Shown: positions 51,284 to 58,265 of the stretch, in pieces
Numbering within the stretch: the first letter of the stretch is position 1
Layout of the letters: each line of letters opens with the position of its first letter
Assembly (NCBI RefSeq): GCF_003719335.1
Contig: NZ_RIAS01000001.1
Coordinates: 682,001 to 746,000 of the forward strand
DNA from: Paenibacillus amylolyticus
GTDB lineage: Bacteria; Bacillota; Bacilli; Paenibacillales; Paenibacillaceae
Length of the DNA stretch: 64,000 nucleotides
Direction of reading: 5' to 3'
The notes under the pieces: generated by a model
Database searches by the model: none
The model's input: the letters and a program-made list of their open reading frames with translations, nothing else
Told to the model about the DNA's origin: nothing
Position numbers and translations under genes: made by a program

Positions 51284-53527
51284 TTACTCCCAGAAGAAAC
51301 GGCCTGCAAGCACTTTTTCGTTCAACAGTTTGTACGTCTCTTCAGGCAATTCTTGCTTCATCTTCGCATTTACAGCTTCTTTGCCCTGATTATATTGGGA
51401 GGACATGCCGATCTCAGCAGTTGTGTTATTCGCATCCAGGCGCATGATCGGTGCTTTGGCATTTTTCGTCCATGGCGTCCATGCAGCAAGTGCAGACGTT
51501 CCGCCCGTACCTGGCTTGCCCGTATACAGGAACTGCTTCAGGTAAGCTGCCATCGCAGCAGACAGTTGCTCACGTCCCGGCTTGTTGGCATCACTGAAAT
51601 AACCTTCAGGGAAGTAAGCCGCAATACCTGCTGCTTTTCCTGTATAGAAGTCCATATCGGCACCGTGCGGAGCCCCTAACAGGGTGCGCAAACGTTCAGA
51701 GATGACACCAGGTTGGGTACCCCATGCAAAACGATATGCATATACTGGCGGCTGACCTGCCGCACTCGTTAATTTTTCAGCGACTCGCTCCGCATTAAAA
51801 CCTGCGTACGCCTCGCTACCATATTTGATTGCAGCCGCATATTGAGCTGCTTTCGTCTGATCAGTAAACAATGTACCATCATTGATGGATGGAGCAAAAT
51901 TAGGATCACCGAAAGCAAAAGCGGAGAATTCCGTTTCCAAGCTGCCGAGCAATACAGGCACTTTCGTATATTTACCACTGTTGATCGCATCAAAACCTTC
52001 TTTTGGAATGACTGTACCATCACGGAACAAATGCGGGAATGGCTGCATACGGATGGCCGTTGCACCAAATACAGTCACCAGTTTATCCGCAGGCAATGCA
52101 CGCAGATACGTTTCCAGTTGTGCAGGTGTTTGTTTGCTGATCCAAGCTTTGGCTTCGTCAGCATTCGTAGCTTTGCCTTCTTGCACAAGCAGCTTCACGA
52201 TCGCATCCTCGGATTTCTGCTGTCCTTCTTCAGGTGAAGCCGTCGTCAAACCACCGCTGAACGCGATCGCTTTTTGGTACAATCCCTTACTAAGCGGGGA
52301 GATAAGCGTTGCGAGAACATCCCGCGCACCAGCAGATTGACCCGCAAGTGTCACGTTTCCTGTATCGCCGCCAAAACCTGCAATGTTATCCTGCACCCAC
52401 TCTAGTGCACGGAATGCATCCAGCAGGCCGTAGTTGCCGGAATCATCCAGCGGGTTGCCTGTTTTCAGCGCGGCATTCTGGAAGAAACCAAGCGCTCCCA
52501 GACGGTAGTTCACCGAGATGATGATGCTATTCGTATTTCGTGCTAGCTGTTCCCCCTGAAAGTCCTTCCCTGATCCGGTCATATTACCGCCGCCGTGCAG
52601 GAATACCATGACCGGCAGTTTTGTGCTGGTTGTATTCGGACGCCAGATGTTCAGATATAAGGAATCTTCACTGCCTGCTGTTGTTTTACCGGATATTTGC
52701 AGGCTGTTTGCCGCGAACTCTTTAGCTTCTCTTATTCCTGTCCAAGCCTTCGGTTCTTGCGGTGCTTTCCAGCGTAGTTCGCCTACCGGAGGTGCCGCAT
52801 ATGGAACACCAAGCCAGCCAAGCGTGCCATATTCTTCATAGGTTTTGCCATCGATGGCACCGTATTTTGTTTGTTGCAACGTTTGAGGTTTGAATGCTCC
52901 CGCATGCTTATGTTTGGACCAGAGTTGTTCCAACGTACCTGTACCATTTTTGAGCTGAGCCTGCAAAGCCTGTGCCGTGGCTTCAGCCATCAGACGGTTG
53001 GTCAACTGTGTCGTGCCTTTTCCTTGAAGGGCTTTGATACCGTGGCTTGCCGCAAACGCGGAAGCTTCTCCTGACTTGTAATCCGTGCCTGCTTCATAAC
53101 CAAGAACTTTGAGCAACAGCGCCGCATATTCCTCTGCCGTCAGTGAAGCGTTAGGGGTAAAACGTTCCGTTTCCGTAACCACGCCAGCCAAATAAGGATG
53201 CTGCTTCAAGTATCCAACGACGGGCTGCAACACCTTGCCTGCCTGCGCGGCATCCGTATACGTTTCGGTTCCTTCATAGGCCAGTGCTTCTTTTTCCAGA
53301 CCAGATAAACGCAAATATAGCACTGCGGCTTGAATACGTGTGGCATGTTTACTCAGGTAAGCCGCGTTCACGCCTTGCCCATTCCCCCGAATAAGCTCTG
53401 CTTTTACCAGTTTGTCCATAGCCGGGGACAAGGATGAAGCTGTATTACCTGCTGCATATGCGGGTAGACCCGATACACACATGCTTAGAATCGCCGCTAC
53501 TGCAATAGAACGTTTCAATTTTTTCAT
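51284..53527 (-). CDS. Secreted type B carboxylesterase with N-terminal SLH-like region
   Basis: Product of 747 residues from ATG 53527, which follows GAGGAG; the open frame extends 31 codons further without another site. A signal peptide (MKKLKRSIAVAAILSMCVSG) is followed by about 200 residues resembling S-layer-homology repeats (RIQAAVLYLRLSGLEKEAL, FTPNASLTAEEYAALLLKVLGY). The carboxylesterase domain (about 230-730) shows GTLGWLGVPYAAPPVGELRW, EDSLYLNIWRP, VMVFLHGGGN (oxyanion hole), the nucleophile elbow GQSAGAR (Ser near 397), an acidic residue in GSLETEFSAF and His in GAPHGADMDF. It hydrolyses esters outside the cell, possibly on the cell surface. In this setting acetyl- or feruloyl-xylan is a reasonable guess but not shown. 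Confidence 0.85.
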   Translation of the reverse strand: MKKLKRSIAVAAILSMCVSGLPAYAAGNTASSLSPAMDKLVKAELIRGNGQGVNAAYLSKHATRIQAAVLYLRLSGLEKEALAYEGTETYTDAAQAGKVLQPVVGYLKQHPYLAGVVTETERFTPNASLTAEEYAALLLKVLGYEAGTDYKSGEASAFAASHGIKALQGKGTTQLTNRLMAEATAQALQAQLKNGTGTLEQLWSKHKHAGAFKPQTLQQTKYGAIDGKTYEEYGTLGWLGVPYAAPPVGELRWKAPQEPKAWTGIREAKEFAANSLQISGKTTAGSEDSLYLNIWRPNTTSTKLPVMVFLHGGGNMTGSGKDFQGEQLARNTNSIIISVNYRLGALGFFQNAALKTGNPLDDSGNYGLLDAFRALEWVQDNIAGFGGDTGNVTLAGQSAGARDVLATLISPLSKGLYQKAIAFSGGLTTASPEEGQQKSEDAIVKLLVQEGKATNADEAKAWISKQTPAQLETYLRALPADKLVTVFGATAIRMQPFPHLFRDGTVIPKEGFDAINSGKYTKVPVLLGSLETEFSAFAFGDPNFAPSINDGTLFTDQTKAAQYAAAIKYGSEAYAGFNAERVAEKLTSAAGQPPVYAYRFAWGTQPGVISERLRTLLGAPHGADMDFYTGKAAGIAAYFPEGYFSDANKPGREQLSAAMAAYLKQFLYTGKPGTGGTSALAAWTPWTKNAKAPIMRLDANNTTAEIGMSSQYNQGKEAVNAKMKQELPEETYKLLNEKVLAGRFFWE

Positions 53528-53721
53528 GGGTTTAATCTCCTCGCTGTCTAGTCGTGTATGATGGCAAAATAGTTTCGAAATATCGCACCGCTCGATACAG
53601 TATTCCAAAGTTTGGATCATTCTATTTCTTGATCGTGGGTAAATGGAAGACGGCCCTCCTTTCTGCTGACATGAACTGTTGCAACCCTTCGGTTATGACA
53701 TTCAGGCGGATTTTTATATAA
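53528..53721 (-). promoter_or_regulatory. Leader region of the carboxylesterase
   Basis: About 190 bases between a T-tailed long hairpin and the carboxylesterase start. No gene supported. An open frame extends into it without a ribosome binding site. Confidence 0.35.
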
Positions 53722-53797
53722 AAAAACCTGAATCAAAGGCACACAGACGTTGGATCACTTCGTCTGTTGCCCTCAATTCAGGTTTTGCCTGCAATAC
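53722..53797 (-). terminator. Long hairpin with T7 tail, terminator or leader attenuator
   Basis: Read leftwards, AAAACCTGAATT-GAGGGC-ACAGACG pairs with CGTCTGT-GCC-ATTCAGGTTTT and is followed directly by a run of seven T. It lies 195 bases before the carboxylesterase start, and another terminator better placed for the upstream gene exists at 54218. It may therefore be an attenuator in the esterase leader. Confidence 0.55.
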
Positions 53798-54217
53798 GTA
53801 ACAACCCTGAGAAAATGAGGTGTGATATGGAATTATTGTTACTCTATTTAAGTTAAACTAAAGATTTTACACAATCCACTCCGATGACAGAATAACCTTT
53901 CAATCGCTGTTATCCCCAGATTTTTTGGATTCCCTTTTCTAAAGGGGAAATCCGGTGATAAAGGCGAACGCTTCGCTTTTCCAGGTTTTTTCTGCCCTCT
54001 TCGTTAACGTGTAAAAGAAATAATTCATCTTATATAGTCAAAACGCAATCAATCGCCTGATCTTTCCGAACGAAGCGAATGAACTGGAACAGGTCTTGCC
54101 CTGAGATCGGTTACAATCCTGTTATTACCGTGATATTAGCACACAATGAAAGCGCTAGCAATATCTTTTTAGAAAAATACCACATCTTACTTACAGATTC
54201 CAGCTCACGCTATGAAC
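53798..54217. other. Intergenic region, no supported gene
   Basis: About 420 bases with only weak frames; a 65-codon rightward frame at 54079 has no ribosome binding site or recognisable content. The region probably carries the esterase promoter. Confidence 0.35.
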
Positions 54218-54257
54218 AAAACCATGAACGCATCCGGATGGATACATTCATGGTTTT
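54218..54257 (-). terminator. Terminator of the AraC/siderophore-lipoprotein gene
   Basis: AAAACCATGAA pairs perfectly with TTCATGGTTTT around an 18-base loop, 62 bases beyond the stop codon. Confidence 0.7.
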
Positions 54258-54319
54258 AAGTTCGGGTATTCGTTGAGATCAGGCTGTTATAGCCGACCGC
54301 TCAGTTATTGTTTTTACAG

Positions 54320-55267
54320 CTATTGCAGCTTTTTCACTTGCTCAATCAAACTGTCCAGACCTTTATCCGCCAGATACGGCCCATAGTTCCAGTAGTTCCT
54401 GGACACGTTGATAATTCGATTATGTTTGATCGCGGGAATGCTCTGATATACCGGTTCCTCAAACAGTTCCATCATCTGATCCATCTCTTCATCTTCCATC
54501 TGAGTGAAAAAGTAGTCGGCAGGCTTGTCCGCCAGTTTTTCCAAAGACAACACTGTGCCGCCATCCGAATAAATTTTATACTGCTCAGGCATGGAGAACC
54601 CAAAATCCTCATAGATCAACTTGCCTAAGGTACCGCCCTCACCGCCAAGCAATACCTCTTTATTGTAGATTACAAACGACATGGCTGTTGTGCCCGGTTT
54701 AATATTAATGTTCAGTTCACTGCGAATGCTCTTCAGTTTATCTTCAAACTTCGAAATCCATTGCTCAGCTTCATCCTTACGATCCATAATGTCACCCATC
54801 GTTCTCAGGGTATTTATGACATCTGGATCACCGCCCCATGCCACTGTAATGGTTGGTGCGATTTTGGCATATGTGTCTACAATTTCCTTGCTTGTATAGT
54901 CCGGTACAATGATCACGTCCGGTTCCAGACCTGAGATCATTTCAACGTTGCCATTGCCTGAGCCAATGTCCGGTACACCTGCCAGTTCTTCTGGATATTG
55001 TTCCAGCGTTTCGGTGTTTGCTCCGGCCGGTTTCATCCCGAGAGGTAACAGATATCCGCCATAGGTTATGATAACTGGTTTGGAAGGCTGTGCCGGAATC
55101 TCAACCTTTCTTCCTGTCGCATCGGTATACGTTCGAGTAGATTCCTGTACCGGTTCTGCACTCGTTGCAGGCTCTGGCTGTTCAGTTCCCGCCCCGCATG
55201 CCGCGAGCAGCAGCGATAAACTAAATAATAAACTAACCGCCAATGTAGGCTTAAAACGAAGGTTCAA
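54320..55267 (-). CDS. Siderophore-binding lipoprotein, internal start within the AraC frame
   Basis: An in-frame TTG at 55267 follows GGAG by 10 bases and opens a perfect lipoprotein: MNLRFKPTLAVSLLFSLSLL then LAAC (Cys near 24), an Ala/Pro/Glu linker and a FecB/FhuD-type domain of total length 315 residues. A Fur box (55294-55312) and -10/-35 boxes lie just upstream inside the AraC-fused frame. This product would be exported, anchored and iron-regulated, which makes biological sense for a siderophore receptor. No permease or ATPase genes adjoin it; the fused permease at 26 kb has its own binding protein. Confidence 0.6.
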   Translation of the reverse strand: MNLRFKPTLAVSLLFSLSLLLAACGAGTEQPEPATSAEPVQESTRTYTDATGRKVEIPAQPSKPVIITYGGYLLPLGMKPAGANTETLEQYPEELAGVPDIGSGNGNVEMISGLEPDVIIVPDYTSKEIVDTYAKIAPTITVAWGGDPDVINTLRTMGDIMDRKDEAEQWISKFEDKLKSIRSELNINIKPGTTAMSFVIYNKEVLLGGEGGTLGKLIYEDFGFSMPEQYKIYSDGGTVLSLEKLADKPADYFFTQMEDEEMDQMMELFEEPVYQSIPAIKHNRIINVSRNYWNYGPYLADKGLDSLIEQVKKLQ

Positions 55268-56236
55268 CTCGTCCACACTCCATATGTTGTATTGATAATG
55301 ATTATCGTTATTACCAATATAACTACGGATGTCCCTGTCAGCAATGAACGATTCAGACCTCTTGTTCGTACGATTTGAACCTTTGATTCGATGACTGTGC
55401 ATTTTATACTGTGCCGGTGTCTCACCTGTTGTGCGTTTGAAAATACGGCTAAAGTAGTACAAATCCTTGTACCCAACGCTTTCAGCCACCTCCCGGATCT
55501 GTGCTTCTGTCTCGGTAAGCAAATGTTTCGCTCGTTTGATTCGAGTCTGAATGACATAATCCATGGGACTGCATCCGTACTTGCGTTTGAATACCCTAGC
55601 CAGATAATGCGTGCTGTAATGAAAATGCGTAGCCATATTTTCCATGGAGATAGAATGAGCGTAGTGCTCCTGAATGTAGGCTTCAATCTGCTCCGCCAGC
55701 TCTAGCGATTCGACCTGCCGCTGGCGTGCCATGTTCCACTGGCGAAATTGCTCGTACACAAATTGATAGAACAATCCCGTCACCTGCAACCGATCCAGTT
55801 CATCACTAGACATCCAGAACTCCGCCATTTTTTCCACGATCGTAAGAAGCGTTAGTGGGTATGATGCTGCAAAATAATAGGGTTCTCCGCCCTGAAACGA
55901 ATTTACGCCTCGTGTACTATCATCTTTCGATGAGTCGAAACGTAACGCAGCCGATTGCGGTTTATATAGAAGTAAATAATAATCTAGTGGTTGTTGCATA
56001 CAACGAATCCGCAGTGACGTACCTTTTTCACCATGTAGAATGTGAGTCTGGTCCGATGTGAATCTGTTTATCCCGAATTGAATGTCCGCCTCGCCCTTAC
56101 TTATGATCAAAAAAGCATGAGCTGGCAAAATGGTTCTCGATAACTCTTGTTCTGAATGCAATACGCTATGGCGGATATCGATAAGTTTTACTTGATTGTT
56201 ATTCCACCACCGAATGGCTTCTGACCATTCTTTCAT
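54320..56236 (-). CDS. AraC-type regulator in one open frame with a siderophore-binding lipoprotein
   Basis: ATG at 56236 follows GAGGTGG; the frame is open for 638 codons. Residues 1-175 are an AraC sensor region. Residues about 180-285 form the double-HTH domain (LAEQIEAYIQEHYAHSISMEN, HFHYSTHYLARVFKRKYGCSP, IREVAESVGYKDLYYFSRIFKR and TTGETPAQYK). There is then a 35-residue stretch of poor complexity, followed by a lipoprotein signal (lipobox LLAAC) and a FecB-like binding domain to the end (EIPAQPSKPVIITYGGYLLP, GLEPDVIIVPDY). B. subtilis Btr is a known AraC-binding-protein fusion, but it has no internal export signal. The linker DNA encodes a Fur box and promoter. Either two genes lost their stop codon between them, or a fused regulator coexists with a separately expressed lipoprotein. 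Confidence 0.8.
   Translation of the reverse strand: MKEWSEAIRWWNNNQVKLIDIRHSVLHSEQELSRTILPAHAFLIISKGEADIQFGINRFTSDQTHILHGEKGTSLRIRCMQQPLDYYLLLYKPQSAALRFDSSKDDSTRGVNSFQGGEPYYFAASYPLTLLTIVEKMAEFWMSSDELDRLQVTGLFYQFVYEQFRQWNMARQRQVESLELAEQIEAYIQEHYAHSISMENMATHFHYSTHYLARVFKRKYGCSPMDYVIQTRIKRAKHLLTETEAQIREVAESVGYKDLYYFSRIFKRTTGETPAQYKMHSHRIKGSNRTNKRSESFIADRDIRSYIGNNDNHYQYNIWSVDELNLRFKPTLAVSLLFSLSLLLAACGAGTEQPEPATSAEPVQESTRTYTDATGRKVEIPAQPSKPVIITYGGYLLPLGMKPAGANTETLEQYPEELAGVPDIGSGNGNVEMISGLEPDVIIVPDYTSKEIVDTYAKIAPTITVAWGGDPDVINTLRTMGDIMDRKDEAEQWISKFEDKLKSIRSELNINIKPGTTAMSFVIYNKEVLLGGEGGTLGKLIYEDFGFSMPEQYKIYSDGGTVLSLEKLADKPADYFFTQMEDEEMDQMMELFEEPVYQSIPAIKHNRIINVSRNYWNYGPYLADKGLDSLIEQVKKLQ
55294..55312 (-). 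promoter_or_regulatory. Fur box inside the AraC/lipoprotein frame
   Basis: Read leftwards, AATAACGATAATCATTATC matches the 19-base Fur consensus GATAATGATAATCATTATC at 17 positions. It lies directly after a -10 box and 27 bases before the internal lipoprotein start. Confidence 0.75.
55316..55344 (-). promoter_or_regulatory. Promoter-like boxes inside the AraC/lipoprotein frame
   Basis: Read leftwards, TTGCTG (55344-55339) and TATATT (55321-55316) are separated by exactly 17 bases. They fall in the low-complexity linker of the fused reading frame, next to the Fur box. Confidence 0.5.
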
Positions 56237-56362
56237 GTTGAACCACCTCAAAACCATCATTGGACTTGTTCATTCATGTCCGATTTCATCCTTACCATAC
56301 AAGAGTGCTCTACGTTTTGTCCAGTTCGTCTATTATGTAACCTTTGACTTATAATCGTAATT

Positions 56363-56401
56363 TTTACAATTAATTAACCTAAAACTAACGCTCGTTTAGC
56401 A
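56363..56401 (+). promoter_or_regulatory. Pho box: four PhoP repeats with 11-bp spacing
   Basis: TTTACA (56363), TTAACC (56374), CTAACG (56385) and TTAGCA (56396) are four TTAACA-like hexamers at exact 11-base intervals, the arrangement bound by PhoP in Bacillus. They lie about 60-95 bases before the alkaline phosphatase start. Confidence 0.65.
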
Positions 56402-56457
56402 ATTGCCCTATACACTGGGTTCTGGATAAACTATACATATTTATTAGGAGGATGTTC

Positions 56458-58110
56458 ATGTTAAATCGCTTCAGTACCCGTGCAGCCAAAATGATGCTCG
56501 CGGTGACCACCATTGTTACGGCTACGCTGGGAGGCAGTAGTGCAGCTTGGGCTGTGGAAGACGGTACTTCAACAACTTCTGGTTCACCTATCAAAAATGT
56601 AATCATTCTCATTCCTGACGGTATGGCTAATGATGCTACCGCTCTGGCTCGTTGGTACAAAGGTTCTTCTCTGACCATTGATTCCATGGCAAGCGGTATG
56701 GTGCGTACACACTCTGCGGATGCGCCGATTGCGGACTCGGCTCCTGCAGGAACAGCCTTTGCGACAGGACATAAATCTCATACCGGTTTTGTCGGTGTAT
56801 TGCCGGACAAAGCCACCATGCCTGGACAAAAACCGATTGCAAAAGGGGATGAAAGAAAACCTGTTGCTTCGGTATTGGAAGCTTCCAAGCTTGCGGGTAA
56901 AGCCACGGGTATTGTAGCCACATCCGAAATTATGCATGCAACACCAGCAGACTTCTCGGCGCATTACCCTGATCGTAAAAACTACGACGCACTCAGCAAA
57001 CAACAAGTCTTCAATGGCATCGATGTTGTACTGGGCGGTGGCAGTAAGTATCTGGAACCTGCCGGGCGCAAAGACGGTAACAATCTCGTTGCCTCCATTA
57101 AAGCACTCGGCTACGATTATGTAACTACGCCTGCGGCGATGAAAGCATCTACTTCGGGCAAGCTGTGGGGCATGTTCTCTCCAGCCGGCATGTCATACAA
57201 TATGGATCGTGATCCGGCCAAGCAGCCAAGTCTGGCGCAGATGACATCCAAAGCGATTGAAGTTCTCTCCAAAAATGAGAATGGCTTCTTCCTGATGGTC
57301 GAAGGCAGCAAGGTAGACTGGGCTGCTCATGCCAATGATCCGATTGGGATTATCAGTGACGTACTTGCTTTTGATGATGCGGTAAAAGCAGCGATGGATT
57401 TTGCCAAAGCAGATGGACAAACCGCGGTTATTGCCGTATCTGACCATCAGAATGGCGGACTTACGATTGGTAATGCAGCTACAACAGGTACGTATGACAA
57501 AGAGCCGTTGTCCACTTTTATCGGACCTTTGAAAAAGGCCAAGCTTACAGGTGAGGGTGTAGAATCGAAGCTGGATGCGAAACGCACCAACATCAAGGCT
57601 GTCATGAAACAATACTACGGTATTTCCGATCTGACTTCCGAAGAGGTTGCTGCGATTAAAGCCGCTGAGCAGGGCAGCCTGAACTATGTGGTAGGCCCAA
57701 TGATCAGCAAACGTGCGGGTATCGGCTGGACAACAGGCGGACACACCGGTGGAGACGTAGTACTTTACACGTATGCCCCTAACAATGATCGTCCATTTGG
57801 TGTCATTGATAACACGGACGTAGCCAAATACATGGCTCGTGTGCTCAATCTGGATCTGGACAGTGTAAGCAAGCAACTGTTCGTACCTGCCAAACAGGCG
57901 TTTACTGCCAAAGGTGCCACATACAAACTGGATTTAACCGATGTTAAAAATCCGAAGATTCTCGTAACAAAAAACAACACCAAGCTTGAATTGCAAATCT
58001 ACAAAAATGTTGCACTTGTAAATGGCAAAAAGACAGCACTTGAGGGTGTAATCGTGTATAACGGCGTAGATGCTTTTGTACCGCAAGGTGCTGTGGATCT
58101 GATTCAATAA
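56458..58110 (+). CDS. Secreted alkaline phosphatase
   Basis: ATG at 56458 is chosen over the one at 56452, which abuts the AGGAGG. The 550-residue product has a signal peptide ending near AAWAVED. The alkaline-phosphatase fold is shown by VIILIPDGMANDATALARWY (metal-binding Asp), the nucleophile region ADSAPAGTAFATGHKS (Ser near 94), MVEGSKVDWAAHANDP, VIAVSDHQNGGL and GWTTGGHTGGDVVLY (metal-binding His). A C-terminal domain of about 80 residues (ATYKLDLTDVKNPKILVTKN and so on) is appended. It releases phosphate from organic esters outside the cell. A four-repeat Pho box upstream indicates induction by phosphate starvation through PhoP. Confidence 0.93.
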   Translation: MLNRFSTRAAKMMLAVTTIVTATLGGSSAAWAVEDGTSTTSGSPIKNVIILIPDGMANDATALARWYKGSSLTIDSMASGMVRTHSADAPIADSAPAGTAFATGHKSHTGFVGVLPDKATMPGQKPIAKGDERKPVASVLEASKLAGKATGIVATSEIMHATPADFSAHYPDRKNYDALSKQQVFNGIDVVLGGGSKYLEPAGRKDGNNLVASIKALGYDYVTTPAAMKASTSGKLWGMFSPAGMSYNMDRDPAKQPSLAQMTSKAIEVLSKNENGFFLMVEGSKVDWAAHANDPIGIISDVLAFDDAVKAAMDFAKADGQTAVIAVSDHQNGGLTIGNAATTGTYDKEPLSTFIGPLKKAKLTGEGVESKLDAKRTNIKAVMKQYYGISDLTSEEVAAIKAAEQGSLNYVVGPMISKRAGIGWTTGGHTGGDVVLYTYAPNNDRPFGVIDNTDVAKYMARVLNLDLDSVSKQLFVPAKQAFTAKGATYKLDLTDVKNPKILVTKNNTKLELQIYKNVALVNGKKTALEGVIVYNGVDAFVPQGAVDLIQ

Positions 58111-58132
58111 AATCGACATACCGCATAAACAG

Positions 58133-58180
58133 AACACCCAAACCTAGCGAGACGACCTCGCCGTGTTTGGGTGTTTTTCT
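58133..58180. terminator. Terminator between alkaline phosphatase and xylanase genes
   Basis: AACACCCAAAC and GCGAG pair with CTCGC and GTTTGGGTGTT, followed by TTTTC. The two genes are convergent, and the stem is strong enough to serve both. Confidence 0.85.
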
Positions 58181-58265
58181 GATAATTAGATGATTGATTT
58201 AATGGATCATTGATGAACAAGCCCATCATCTTGCCTACTTATTCTTTCACAGTCACTCTATCGGT

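Noticed and set aside
54079..54276. Rightward 65-codon frame in the gap before the AraC gene end
   Set aside because: No ribosome binding site, and it overlaps a terminator hairpin of the opposite strand.
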